DNA of 64,000 bases from Nymphaea colorata (taxonomy: Eukaryota > Streptophyta > Magnoliopsida > Nymphaeales > Nymphaeaceae). Every line of letters starts with the position of its first letter. Positions within the stretch are counted from its first letter, which is position 1. The position numbers and the translations under genes were made by a program. The notes under the pieces are model-generated. The model was not told the DNA's origin, did not search any database, and was given only the letters and a program-made list of their open reading frames with translations. The stretch is taken from NCBI RefSeq assembly GCF_008831285.2, contig NC_045142.1, positions 26,611,876 to 26,675,875 on the forward strand. The letters run 5' to 3'. Of this stretch, positions 12,451-23,861 are shown one piece after another.

Positions 12451-13539
12451 CTTCTTCACCGTGTCATATTTTGTACTATCCTTTCAGACATCTAATATTT
12501 GAATTAGGTTTTACGACTATACAAAGCTAAGATTGTTAATTTGAAAATTTTCTAGTTGCATCACACTTTTTTTTATGTGAAAATTAAGGTCCTATAAATC
12601 GTCAAATTTTGTGTGTGTGTCTGTGTAATGGGTGGATTGTGCCGTCTAATCGTCAAAGTTTGTGTGTAGAGGGGGTGGGTTCAACGTTCAAATATATGTT
12701 CAAAAAAAATCAATAAATGGGATGTGTAGGTTACTGCGCACGCACAACAAGTCGGTAAGCTATACCATGGAGCCGTATAATTAAATGGTTTTATGAAGAA
12801 AAAATATGAATAGGGGGGTCAGGTGAAAAGATGAAAAAAGTTTTTACACGGTTAAAATAAAAAAGGTTTAAGCTAAAATATCTGTGCATTATTAGCCTTA
12901 ACTCAAACGTGAAATATTGGATTCTTGTTGACAATTTTTTTTTCAGTAATTAAAAACGGCTTATAATTCTCAATTGTTGATGATGGGTAGGCTATAAAAT
13001 ATGTTTGAGAACAAATAAATTATAATTTATTATTCTCTTCATTTGCACACTTATTTGTGTCATGCCACTAAACTAGTTTTTATCAATGTGTTCCTTTCCA
13101 ATGAAATAGCTATGTTTTGATTCTCCATTGAATTGGCCGTCTCAGACTGGGAACTATTTGCATTCATAGTGGTGTCATATAGCTACTAACCAATGCCTCA
13201 ACAGGTTTGAATTTATGCTGTATCGCGTCTTAAGCAGGTTGCCTGCGGGAAATAAAGAAATATTAAACATGTTCCTAAGCACGACAAAAGAGTCACATTT
13301 TAACATGACTATTGATGTATAAATTACACTATTTCAGGACAAGAAGAAACTGGCTTGTCGTGCCTTTCCCGAAAGCTTAGCAGGATGCAGACAACTGCTT
13401 TCTCCTGGAATTGTAGGTATTCTTCCTACTGAAATTTCTTATTTCCTTGTCCTTCAAATAAGACGTCCAGACGAACACAATCTAAATTATTGTCTCCATT
13501 GGACCTGTGCTTTGCGCTCGGGTTAGATCAGCATATTGC
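11768..13539. other. 3' flank of the Ppx/GppA gene and spacer, no recognised gene
   Basis: The first 600 bp are probably the 3' UTR and flank of the preceding gene. A TA microsatellite lies at 12414-12444. After that the sequence is AT-rich, with short open frames only. A stretch near 13338-13410 reads open between a possible acceptor and donor, but I recognise no protein in it. Confidence 0.5.
12414..12444. repeat. (TA)n microsatellite
   Basis: An alternating T/A run of about 31 bp, within an AT-rich spacer downstream of the Ppx/GppA gene. Confidence 0.9.
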
Positions 13540-14040
13540 AACAGTAAAGTTCTGACAAGCCAAGCACTGTCTTCCATCAATGGCAGGTGCTGGCTGTTGC
13601 GTCCGTCTTCCATATTTAAAACTGTGATACAAATTCCAGGTTAAGCATATTAGAACAGTGAAGTTCTGACCAGCCAAGCTCCGTCTCCCATCAAACAGAT
13701 TGCTAGCTGTTGCGTCTCCATATGTAGAACCTGCGACTTGAACTCCAAGTTAGGCATGTAAGGAACTATGAAGTTCTGACCAACCAAGCACTGCTTCCCA
13801 GTTCCCATATCAATCACAGGTTGCTGGATGTTGCGTCTCCACATACAGAACCTTTGATGTGAACTCTGACCAGCCAAGCTCTGTTTTTAGTCAATGGCAG
13901 GACGCTAGCTGTTGCGTCTCCATTGAACCTGATAAGATCTGTAGGTTGAGCATTGGTGAATAGTGAAGTCCTGACCAACCAAAGCACCGTGTTCCACCAG
14001 TGGCAGATTGGTAGCTGTTTAACTGTTGGCATGGTGTAGC
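13540..14040 (+). repeat. Degenerate minisatellite, five units of about 90-114 bp
   Basis: A core, AAGTTCTGACCAGCCAAGC, recurs with its TCTGAC (or CCTGAC) at 13551, 13665, 13775, 13865 and 13970. Each core is followed by CC(C/A)-TCAATGGCAG-like text and then GCTAGCTGTTGCGTCTCCAT. Spacing is about 114, 110, 90 and 105 bp. The frames open on the minus strand here are by-products of the repeat: they read the same GQSSHQ/WLVRTSL-like pieces over and over. Confidence 0.85.
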
Positions 14041-15520
14041 CAATGCCACCAACTGATAAAAATTGTTCTTCAGGTGCATTAATGCAGATATCTTTCCTAC
14101 TTGTTGGTTTTTTAGTTTTTACTAAATGATGTTTTTGGGGGCTGTTTTATGGTTATTTGCACAGCTTTGGGGCATACTTCGACCTTTTGATTCATTTTAA
14201 AAGTTTGTCTTTGGCTTCTCTGGTTAAGAAAACGATGCCCATTCTGTCCAATCGTGCCATCTTTCTACATTTTTCTGAGAAGTGGTTCAGTTTAATGACT
14301 GACGTTAACAACAGAGAGTTTCTAGGGGCTGGCGATTTTAATGGGTCAGCTTTGTCACTGCACGTTGCTTCAATATTATATTTTTTCATTTAAAACTGTG
14401 CTGGACATGTAGCGCGGATATGACATTTTGAAAGCTTAACATGTGAGATTCTTCTGATCTTGTGTCATGTACTAAAGCAATTATCCATTGGCGCCAAAAT
14501 CATTGATATTTTTATCGTGGCGCACACTCTTTTGCATGAGTCTAGGTATCAATGTTTTGTTCGTTCATGTATACAGATGTACATAACATAATGTGTTTAT
14601 TATATTAGCGAGTTTTGCCCACGATACAGTATAACGTTATAAAAATTTGAACTAAAGAATCTGCGCGCAGCTCAAATTCAAGAGGGTGCCTAAAAACCGT
14701 CTCAAGAATATCATGTGGACCTTAAACTTTAGCTTATGTCAACCGACACTTTGATTCATCAAATGCTATTAAAAAACAATTAAAGGGTGAAATCGATGTA
14801 AACTGAGGATCAACAAAAATAAATAAATAAATAAATAAATTTGATGATGGTAGGTAGGGCTGGGCATGGGGATGATTGATAAGGAGTTGGACTTAGGTTG
14901 GGCAATAACCCGTGCCTGGCCCAACAGCCTGCAACCTGGGTCCAAGTACAGCCCGGCCTGGCTTAATTATAATAATATATATAATATAATATATGAAAAC
15001 ATAATATGATATATATATATATATATATAATGTTATAAATAAATTATTAACATAACTTGTCTGGCCAGCCGGGCTGAGTGTGAAGATCGTCACCATGTCT
15101 TTGTGTGAAGCTCAATTCTTGTTTTGTATGGTATATTCTCATAAAGGCATACATAAATTTTCAATTAGGTTAGGATGTTTTATTTTAACTGAAAAACTAT
15201 CTATACTCATGTATGTTCTGGAAAAAAAAAACGAGAATCTGGTGCGGCTTTGAAATTAGTAAGGTTTTTTTTCAAGTTAGGTAGAACCCATCTTTTTCTT
15301 TAGTGTCTTCATTTTTTACTTGTTAATCTCTAAACTGTTGTGACCCTTAGATCCATTGAATAGTGTGTTGCAGTATTTCATGAACCTATCTAATTTTTTA
15401 ATAAAGATTCATGAGACAGTAACAGTGTGTCAACTGTCAGGAGCTTGGCATGCTATCTACGTGGTGACTGATAACAGGTTGGGCATCAAACCGGCCTTGA
15501 GATTTTACACTGGTAAGTGA

Positions 15521-15584
15521 TTAAGTCTTTCCACTCAAGTGCAGTTTAATCAAGTCATAAATGATGTTGTATATACCACATCGG

Positions 15585-15620
<36 letters not shown>

Positions 15621-15711
15621 AAAGTCTTTGGACTCAGGTGCAGTTTAATCAAGTCATAAATGATGTACATACCAAATCGGCTAATATATATATATATATA
15701 TATATATATAG
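15521..15711 (+). repeat. Tandem duplication of about 99 bp, each copy ending in a TA tract
   Basis: Both copies contain GTGCAGTTTAATCAAGTCAT and end in ATCGGCTAATATATA followed by a TA run. Copy one is about 15521-15618 and copy two about 15619-15711. They differ by a few substitutions and a short indel. Confidence 0.85.
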
Positions 15712-15998
15712 CTGAGGCGTGAAGTCTGAGGAGCAATTTATATATAAAGTTACTAAAATTTTAAACCTTTCTAAAAAAAAGTTAGATTTGAATTAATAGT
15801 GAAATCAATGAGGGGAAGGATGTATAAGTAACGGAATGACAAGCGGCATGTGTGTATAAAACAACAATTTTATGAGAGGATCCAATATGTGAATAACGCA
15901 AAAAAAAAAAAAATGTGGGACAGTGTGAGCAGCTGCCCACTGAAACCCAAATGTGGCCCTGCTCCCGGGTGGAGGGAGGGAAGGCCTGCCCCAACTAC

Positions 15999-16002
<4 letters not shown>

Positions 16003-16069
<67 letters not shown>
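16003..16069. repeat. Long (TA)n microsatellite
   Basis: An uninterrupted T/A alternation of about 67 bp. Confidence 0.95.
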
Positions 16070-16071
<2 letters not shown>

Positions 16072-16646
16072 CAAAAGTTGAAAAATTTTTATTGGGTTTT
16101 ATCCTAATTTAATTTTGAAGTTTAACCAGTCTTTAAAAAAAATCATGGCTTGGCCCCTGGACCTGGGCAACGGGCCGGGCTGGGCTTGATAGTTTGGTTC
16201 TCGGCCCGACCCAACCCGTTTGATAATAAAAAATATTTTTAATTATAAAATAATTTTTTAGTAATATAAAATATAATTTTAATAATAAAATACATATTAT
16301 TAATTTTTAAAAAAATTAAAAAATTGTTTTTTAAGCTATAAACGGTTGGGGCCGAGCCGACCTGGGCCTCACATCAGGCCCGAACCCGACCCGGGAGCCG
16401 ACCGGGTTGGGTACCGGATACCCAATGGGTACCCGACCCGTTACCCAGGTCTATTGGCCCCCTGAAAAGATAAGTATTCGCCCCTGAAAAGATAAGTTCA
16501 TGTCATCTACCAGCGTCAGCTGTAGAGCTCGCTTATTATTTCTTGAAAGGTTGTGCGGCTGTTCAGAAAACCTCAAAGCCCAAACCTTTTTTTTAATATT
16601 TTTAAAAGTGTTGTCCTATCTAAAGAGTAAAGAGGGAGCGTGAGAT

Positions 16647-16862
16647 ATGCCAGCTGGTAAACTGGACTGGGGTGGCGAGAGAGTGGGACCCGCGTGGAAT
16701 AAGAGTGTGAAAAGACCTCTTCAGCCACCGCGTGCGACCGAGAGGGAGTTGGTGGTCAAGGACGAATATGAGCTTCCACCTTCCCTTCGCCGACTTTTAT
16801 GGGCGATCATGATCGCTCATGCGTCTCGCCGAGCCCAATTCCTTTGGAATCAAAATCCATCG
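16647..16862 (+). CDS. Possible first exon of an unrecognised gene
   Basis: The frame opens with ATG at 16647 and runs 72 codons to a good donor site (TCG|GTGAGT at 16862/16863), in phase 0. Composition is GC-richer than the surroundings, and the peptide is basic then amphipathic (SLRRLLWAIMIAHASRRAQF). A possible acceptor at 17943 leads into a short open stretch, but the join is a guess. I recognise no family. It could equally be a chance frame. Confidence 0.2.
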
Positions 16863-18419
16863 GTGAGTATTTCATCATCATACTATACTGTTTGATCGAG
16901 GGCCAAAACTTTTTTTCTTTTTACTTTCAAAAGTTATATCAATGATTCACCCGGATTTGATGTATGTATGTAAGACTCTCATCTTGTTGGAATGGCACAT
17001 AGGAATTGAATTAAACTGGTAATGCAAGTTTTCATTTTTTTTTTTTTAAATCAAGGTGAACACATAGACATTCGTAGTTTGCTAAATAATCATTTTGAAA
17101 AAATATATTGTTTTACATATAGACATTCTTCTTGCTTTCCTTTCATAGAATGAATATTTCATCATACCATTTGAATGTATGATACATTCGTCAACTAAAG
17201 TGTTGTGATCCTAAATTTTTTAAAATTCAAAAAAATAACACTCATAAAAATCCCTCAGTCAGTTCTACAGAGGCCGGTAGCCCAACAACGAACGATTTTA
17301 AATTGGAGGCTAGGTTGGTAATTTAACCTGACGCCTACCCACCCACAGTCCCTACGTGACCTCGCAAACCGGCGGCGAATAGTTTGGTTGGGTGACGAAT
17401 GACGATGAACTCATCCATCGAGTGTACCAAACATTCCTTCAATTTTCAAGTATCAAATATAACAATCTGGAGAATTAGTTCTTGCTAAGTTTAGTGCTAT
17501 TAAAAAGGGCATTTATTTTGTTTGATGCAATTTTTACTGTTGCCTTACATGTATAAACATCTCAGCTTCTTAGATTTAAAATCAGATAAAAAAAAATTCC
17601 CTAGAGATTGTTAGGTTCGAAGTTTCAGATCTTTGACTTGTAACAAGATTTTAGAAATGTTGGTTGAAAGATTCATAGGTTAGATCATGAGTTTGTATTA
17701 TCTTCTTTTCGAGTCAAAACATTTCTCCTCTGATCTGAAATCCATGAATTTCTATCGTAATGAACTCGTAAACTTCAGTTCTTAAATCGGACCTTCAGAT
17801 TTGAGATCTGGGTCCATTAGATTTTGAAGGCTTATATACAAGTTTGGAGGTTGTTTATCATTTAATAACTGAAAAACTTAGATGCGTTATCAATGGCAGT
17901 CGATGTTTTCTTTGAGCTGAAGAAATCTGATTGTCTTCCCGCAGGCATGCATTGCCCTGTTTGCAATAATAAGACCAATGTTACCAGTGAACGAAACGAA
18001 TACATACAACGTAAAGCCAAAGTAAGGAAGGAAATGCTACTAAATAATAGAGATTGTCATTGAAGGAAGCAGCGTGAAAAGAGGAAGCAGATTTTGGATT
18101 GATCCAGAGGGAACTGAGTGAGTGTTGTAAGCATCATATTCCATTAGAAACTTGAATGGACCTCTGTTTACCACATATCTTAATGTGATTTGAGACAACT
18201 GAAGTTTTTTGTTTGTTAAGTGGAAGGTTTATAACAAATAACGTCTCAGAGTTGTAAAATATGGTAAATTTATAAAAATTTAAAAAAACAAAAAATAAAA
18301 AAAATAAAATAAGTGGAAAACTAATAACACAAACATCACAAGATAAGTAGATCTACAACAAATAAAAAATAAAAAATTGTTTGACATTAAAAAAACTAAA
18401 AAAATAAAAAAGTGAAAAA

Positions 18420-18532
18420 AACGCAAAAAAAAAGCGTTAAATCACGTTATTTAAAATGTTTTTTTTCAAAACAATGTGTTCTTTAAAGTTTTAAACATCC
18501 AATTTATCACATTTTTTTTAAAAAAAAACGTG
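18420..18532. repeat. A-rich stretch with two short poly(T)/poly(A) hairpins
   Basis: AACGC, nine A, GCGTT occupies 18420-18438. CACA, eight T, nine A, CGTG occupies 18508-18532. They resemble the stronger palindrome at 7-32 and may mark copies of a small A-rich element. Confidence 0.35.
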
Positions 18533-19163
18533 TTTTCCTGTGACTACAACCTACCACCGAAAAAAAAAAGGCTTGAAGGAGGCCTTCTTATTCTCCTTAC
18601 ATAGGAATTGTGACTTAGAGACCCGTGTTAAACCGGCCTCTTCACAAATTTTCAAATCCAAAGTTTACTATCAAGTTGCGCATGAAAAAATCCTAAGCTA
18701 TCAAATACTGTTTAGAATGGGCCAATATATTTTAAAATTTTTAAAAATATTTTATTATTTTATTAAAAGGCTGGCCGGTACAAAACGATGGCTTGAATTG
18801 GTCAGGTGTCAAATAACACAGGCTCATATGCACCGACACTAACAACGCTGTGATCTCTTGACGACCCTTTTTAGTTCTTTGCTTCTTGATCATTTCCGTG
18901 GGGCGAAAAGAGACGCAGAGTGGCTTGTTCAAATCGGCAAAAGAAAAAAAATATATATATTTTCTTCCCGTGCTTTGAAAACGGTGCTTTTTTTTTACTA
19001 AATTCAAATATAGATATATATATATATATATAAAGTCTTTGTGGGGCATGAAAACTGGGCGGAAATAATTAATCAACCGAACCATCTCTTAATTAGTTAA
19101 TTAATGTCAAAAAATTAAAAGTGAAAAAAAAAGGAGCAGATAGTCAACACGTCTCTCTCCCTC

Positions 19164-19168
19164 TATAA
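19164..19168 (+). promoter_or_regulatory. Possible TATA box of the RALF gene
   Basis: CTCTATAACCTC is a weak TATA-like match about 80 bp before the RALF start codon, in a CT-rich context. That would place transcription start near 19195, just before the GA repeat. Confidence 0.3.
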
Positions 19169-19209
19169 CCTCACCGGTACTTCTCCTCGCCCCCTGCCCT
19201 AGATCTCCC

Positions 19210-19238
19210 GGAGAGAGAGAGAGAGAGTGAGAGAGAGC
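19210..19238. repeat. GA repeat in the RALF 5' UTR
   Basis: About 29 bp of near-pure GA dinucleotides end eight bases before the RALF ATG. GA tracts in plant 5' UTRs are known targets of BPC/GAGA-binding proteins; whether this one acts that way is inference. Confidence 0.7.
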
Positions 19239-19245
19239 AGTGGCG

Positions 19246-19611
19246 ATGGCGATCGGCAGACTTACATTCTTGTTGGCGGTCATGATGGTCGTCGTCTCGG
19301 CGATGGTGGCGACGGCCGGCGCCGGCTTGCTAAGCGGAGAGGGAGGGCTGGGCTGGATCGCGGCAAGGCCGGCGTGCGACGGTCCGATGGGAGAGTGCTT
19401 CGGCGCCGAGGAAGACGAGATGGCCATGGACTCGGAGACCAACCGCCGGATCCTGCAGGCGAACGGGCAGTACATCAGCTACGGCGCGCTGAGCAGGGGC
19501 AGCATCCCCTGCTCCCGCCGCGGCGCTTCCTACTACAACTGCCGCCCCGGCGCCCAGGCGAACCCCTACACCCGCTCCTGCAACCAGATCACTCGATGCG
19601 CTCGCGGTTGA
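19246..19611 (+). CDS. RALF1-like peptide hormone precursor
   Basis: This is a secreted rapid-alkalinisation-factor precursor. In the family, the mature peptide binds receptor kinases of the FERONIA/CrRLK1L group and alters apoplastic pH and growth. With the ATG at 19246 it has 121 aa, single exon. A hydrophobic signal peptide covers about residues 5-27. The propeptide is acidic (EEDEMAMDSE) and ends at the subtilase (S1P) site RRIL, residues 67-70. The mature part (about 71-121) has the receptor-binding YISY motif (76-79) and the four conserved cysteines C89, C99, C112 and C118, with the hallmark block PCSRRGASYYNCRPGAQANP. An in-frame GTG two codons upstream is not needed. This is the canonical RALF1/22/23/33 type, and all key residues are present. 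Confidence 0.97.
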   Translation: MAIGRLTFLLAVMMVVVSAMVATAGAGLLSGEGGLGWIAARPACDGPMGECFGAEEDEMAMDSETNRRILQANGQYISYGALSRGSIPCSRRGASYYNCRPGAQANPYTRSCNQITRCARG

Positions 19612-19940
19612 GCCCCTCCCAAATTACTGCCTATCCTTTTGCTCCCCCCTTCCCTGAAGAACAAAGGAACTCCTCCTCCTTCCTGCCCTCCCTCTTCTGT
19701 GTTTATTTCTGTCTTTGATCGTGATTCTTGGGTGTACACATCCTTATTATTATTAATTTACATCGCTTGTTACTCCTTATACTGCCAATTTGTGGTAATT
19801 TTCTCCTTCTAGTTTATGTGCTTGCTTCAATTCTGTCATTTATCACCATCATCATCTCTCTCTTTCTCTCCCTCTTTTCGCTGGTTCATGTTCATGGTAG
19901 ATGAGATTCAGGAAAGAGGTATGTGTCTATGGATGATGGA

Positions 19941-20079
19941 TGGGAGCTTAGGTTCGAGCAGTCTGTGCTGCTGTTCAGCTCGGTGCTTCCGCGTTGTAGG
20001 ATTCTCCGGGTGGGAGCTTAGATTCAAGCAGTCTCTGCTGCTATTCAGCTCGCTGCTTCCGCGGTTTACGATTCTCCGG
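19941..20079 (+). repeat. 70-bp tandem duplication downstream of RALF
   Basis: Both copies start at TGGGAGCTTAG (19941 and 20011) and end at CGATTCTCCGG or AGGATTCTCCGG, with roughly nine differences. The sequence is GC-rich and open but shows no known motif. Confidence 0.85.
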
Positions 20080-22215
20080 TCGATTTGGTGAAGGTGGTGA
20101 CGGTCGGAATCGCGACCGGCGGGTCCGCAGGTCCTGACTCGATATATTCCGGTTCGAACCGGGAATTGGTGCGGTCGGAACCAGGCGATTCTTTGGAAGG
20201 AAGGGTGCGGGTTAAGCCCCGAGGCTCTTTCGAATCGGTTGCGTTGCAGCCGAGTCGCGAGTCTTCGTCTGGAGGCGTCGTTTCCCGAGCCGGAAGTCGT
20301 CTGACGTTGTCGGTGAAGACGACGACGAGTAAATTACGGAAATGTGTCTGAAATTTCCCAGATGGACGCCAGCGAGCCTTGACGAGATAACCGATTTCCC
20401 CTCTCTCTCTCCTGTTCTTCTTTTCATTTTGAATTTTACGCTTAGGACAAATTATCACAGGAGGAAGTTGGATCCAAGCGGGCGAGATCGTCTAGAGCGT
20501 CACTAGTGTCCTAAACATCGCAATGTCCGATATGGCCACGTATCCGCCTTATATAAAATCATTACATTTCTCCTTGAATATGAAAACATAAATTTCACAA
20601 TAATTTTAAAAACCTATGTTTTGCTTGAGGCCAGTTTAGGTCCTCTCGTACTGTCAAGATAAGACTAGAAGAAGCAAACAAACGAAAACACAAAGCAAGA
20701 TTTATATGGTTCAGAAAGATGCAAGAGTTTTTTGTGCTCATATTGAAACTTTATTATGTTGAACAATATAAATGTATGAGATGTTAGTTTTTTGGTATTT
20801 TTGGGTAAGTTAGAGAAATATTTTATTTTCTTGCTTAGGTAAAAGTTGAAGTCCTACCCAAGTGCCTATCGATGTCGCCTCTTCCACGCTTCAACTTGTG
20901 CATCAATAATCTTTTTTTTTTTTTTCTTTTCTTTTTTTTGTACAAGAAGTGGATGTCTCGGATTCGAAATGATAACCGACTGCCTACCAGCTCTTGTCTC
21001 GACTGTTAACACCAACTCCTTCCAAGATTAGATGGTAGCTAAGTCGAGAGATAACATTCAAATTTGAAAACCAAATGGAAGTCCATATATTCAAATCATT
21101 TATGGCAGAATAGCAAGTGCAAATTATTTAGATTACAGACCACGTGAAGCCATAACACGCTAATATATATATATATATATATATGTTGAAGTGGACCATA
21201 AAATGTTGCTTGTAAGTATTTATCCGGTCCCTATTGCACGTATTAGTATCCATGTGAAGGGGTGAGGTTTTAATTTGTACACACGAAAGGGACGTGTGCG
21301 ATGAACGAAAGCTCCACCCACTTGCTCCAAGATTGAAATCGAGATCTTCAACTTGGAAAAAGACGCGCATGTGATTGACCACCTCGAAATTATTGTTGTC
21401 CTTAAAAGAAGAAGGAAGCAAGAAATCGAAGATGAAGCATATGAATTAATTTTTTACCTTTATATGTCCAGATATTTTTGCAAATGCAAGCAAATTTACT
21501 GCGGCCAGGTTAATTTGTAAAGATCTTAGGTGAAATAACGAGTATATTCTGAACTGGAACTTTACCATCTATGTTTGATGATTGATCAATTTGAAGAAAA
21601 AATTGTTGTTTGGTGACTATATGTACCTAAACAACAGTACATTATATTGATTGCAGGATAGGACCAACTACCAAACATTGATGCCAAATTATTAAGAATC
21701 CTCCAAAGGTGGAAGTAAGAGCATCCATTGAAAGTGATCGCGAAAAAGACTGCATTCTACCAGTCTGTTTGATACACGTAACCAGCAGGTAGAACAGATG
21801 CCGGAGTCGCGAGTTCGCCGGATTGGTGGAACAGCAGAACGGTTCCGTTCGTCCTATCAAACAAACTCTACCAGGTTGGTTTGTCCTTTACATGGATCAA
21901 AATCAAACAGAATAGTTAAGGGGCTCTTGTTCATGTGCCTTGGATGAATGTATACTATGTATGTTGATGTATAGTATATGAAAATGTAATAACGAAAAAA
22001 AGTTCAATGTTCGATATCTAGATCAGATTTATACTCTTTTATAAGTCATAACACTTCACATCTATGGATGTAGTTGAATTTAAGGGCTAGAAGGCATGAA
22101 AAAGTAAAATAAATAAAGAGATATTATTGTTATAAATGCGATAAATAAGTAAAGTAGACTATAGAAAATAAGTGTTGAAAAATAGTTCAGCATTTTATAA
22201 AAGTTGGGTAGTTGC

Positions 22216-22218
<3 letters not shown>

Positions 22219-22281
<63 letters not shown>
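22219..22281. repeat. Compound (TA)n(GA)n microsatellite
   Basis: A TA run at 22219-22252 passes straight into a GA run at 22253-22281. The same TA-then-GA arrangement recurs at 23819-23861. Confidence 0.95.
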
Positions 22282-22284
<3 letters not shown>

Positions 22285-22831
22285 TCATGGCTGCAGAATG
22301 TCGGGACAGCCAGATGCCATGAGAACTTCTTTTATGTGTCAGATATGCACAAACTGTGAACACAAGTGTACAGATAGGTCCAGAAAGGGTGTGGTCCATT
22401 GCTTTGAAATTCCAGGGAAAAACAATCTTTGTAAAAAAAGATCTTCTTTTGGTGAGTTCATTTTCTCCGGTTACTACTTTTCAGAAAAAGAAAAAGAAAA
22501 TTCCCCAGGCTTGCTTTTTTTTCCAAAATTATTAAAAAGGTTCATTTGAAAGCAAAATTATCTCTTTGTGTCTTTTCCTGTTCTACCAAACACCGGTTTA
22601 AGGCAACCGCACTTTTGCCTTTATTTGTATTATACTGTTCTTCTTCCAATCATGAATATATTACTTGTCACAGTTGCACTCACATTCCGCCTTTTCTCAC
22701 TTTGAGAAAAAAACTTTTGGGGACCAATGTTCTTTTCTTACGTTAAGTAACAAGAATGTTTGTTATGTTTCTGAAAATTCCTATCATTAAGCTTGCATTT
22801 TCATAAAACTCGTTACATGTTTGGGGCTTAC

Positions 22832-23010
22832 CAGTGGTGGAGTTACATGGTGATTGGTGTGGGCAGTTGCCCACACAATCTCTTAAAATTTATTTATTTT
22901 TAAATGAACATTTTTAAACATTTATCTTGATATACATATAAGTGCCCCACCGAATATGAATATTGTTAGACAATTACACCTTAGCTAAATTTTTTAATTC
23001 CACCACTAAG
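22832..23010. mobile_element. Possible MITE-like element of about 175 bp
   Basis: The left end CAGTGGTGGAGTT and right end AATTCCACCACTA are inverted matches with one or two mismatches. The AT-rich interior has a TGGGCAGTTGCCCAC palindrome near the left end. No clean target duplication is visible. The call is an inference from end symmetry. Confidence 0.4.
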
Positions 23011-23156
23011 GCCTATTATAAGGTTGGGTCTTTGTTGCTTCAAACTATATGAAAACCACTGTTTTTGTTAATGTTTATTTACAAGAAACTGTTTTCTTAA
23101 AATCTCTTAAGATTATAGTTTATGCTTTTAATGTTGTGACTTGGCACATGTGAATA

Positions 23157-23240
23157 GCGCACCGAAAAGTGATAGTGATTTTGAAGTTCAAATGTTGAGC
23201 GCACCGAAACGTGATAGTGATTTTGAAGTTCAAATGTTGA
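23157..23240 (+). repeat. 42-bp tandem duplication
   Basis: The unit starting GCGCACCGAAA and containing GTGATAGTGATTTTGAAGTT is present at 23157 and again at 23199 with one substitution. Confidence 0.9.
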
Positions 23241-23818
23241 ACAGATGTCAACAGTAGATGGAAAATAAACAGAAAAATATATTTTCTTTTTTGAAAAAAT
23301 GACCAAAATGCCCAGTTCTTTTTCAATAATGACGAGCATGTGCCTCCTCTCAACGCCAATCAGAGATAAAAATTTATGTGGAAATTAAGGAAGGAATGAA
23401 GAATCGGGAAAAGGAAAAAGAAAGAGACAATTCCTTACCCAACCGCATGACTCGGTCGTGAGTGGATATGAGTTGGCGCCGTCCCCATCCTTCAAAGTTG
23501 ATGGCTTAAGCAACCCCTTTTTCTTTCCTGTAATTAATGGAAATTTTATGGTAGCAGTTGGATTTTGCGCGTTAATGCGGGGTAGAAAAAGAAATATATA
23601 CGTAGAGAGAGAATCAAGTTGTTGGCCGGCCCTGTCCCTACACCATCTAGAATTTTCTTGAATTTCTCTTTCCCTCTTTTCTTGGTTGTTTTGTGTCCAG
23701 TTTGGCAGCCGTCACTTTGTCTCATAGCGGAAAGGATGTTGAACAATTAATCTTTTTCTTTTAAATGGTAGGCGAAAATGAAAAGATATTTCAATAAAAG
23801 GGAAAAAAAAACTGAAAT

Positions 23819-23861
23819 TATATATATATATATATATAAAGAGAGAGAGAGAGAGAGAGAA
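23819..23861. repeat. Compound (TA)n(GA)n microsatellite
   Basis: About 20 bp of TA are followed by about 22 bp of GA. Confidence 0.9.

Larger units (their letters stand above)
14041..16460. other. Repeat-rich spacer with no recognised gene
   Basis: It holds an (AAAT)n run at 14815-14840, TA runs at about 15010-15029, 15590-15617 and 15685-15710, a 15.5-kb tandem duplication and a long TA tract. GC-rich patches of the GGGCTGGGC / CCCGACCCG kind lie at 14885-15080 and 16140-16460 and look like pieces of one dispersed repeat. The region 14157-14393 is open for 78 codons but has no recognisable domain. Confidence 0.5.
16461..19163. other. Spacer with one unexplained open frame and A-rich hairpins
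   Basis: Apart from the open frame at 16647-16862, I see no gene. The region 18240-18540 is A-rich, with short hairpins at 18420-18438 and 18508-18532. The last 150 bp before the RALF gene are CT-rich and probably promoter. Confidence 0.45.

Noticed and set aside
13540-14040. CRISPR-like regular spacing of repeats
   Set aside because: The units are about 100 bp, degenerate throughout and in a plant nuclear context, so this is a minisatellite.
15850-16112. Two overlapping frames encoding long YI repeats
   Set aside because: They are simply the translation of the TA microsatellite.
20152-20163. GGTTCGAACC resembling a tRNA B box
   Set aside because: There is no A box or cloverleaf around it. 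Similar matches near 24724 and 63112 fail in the same way.
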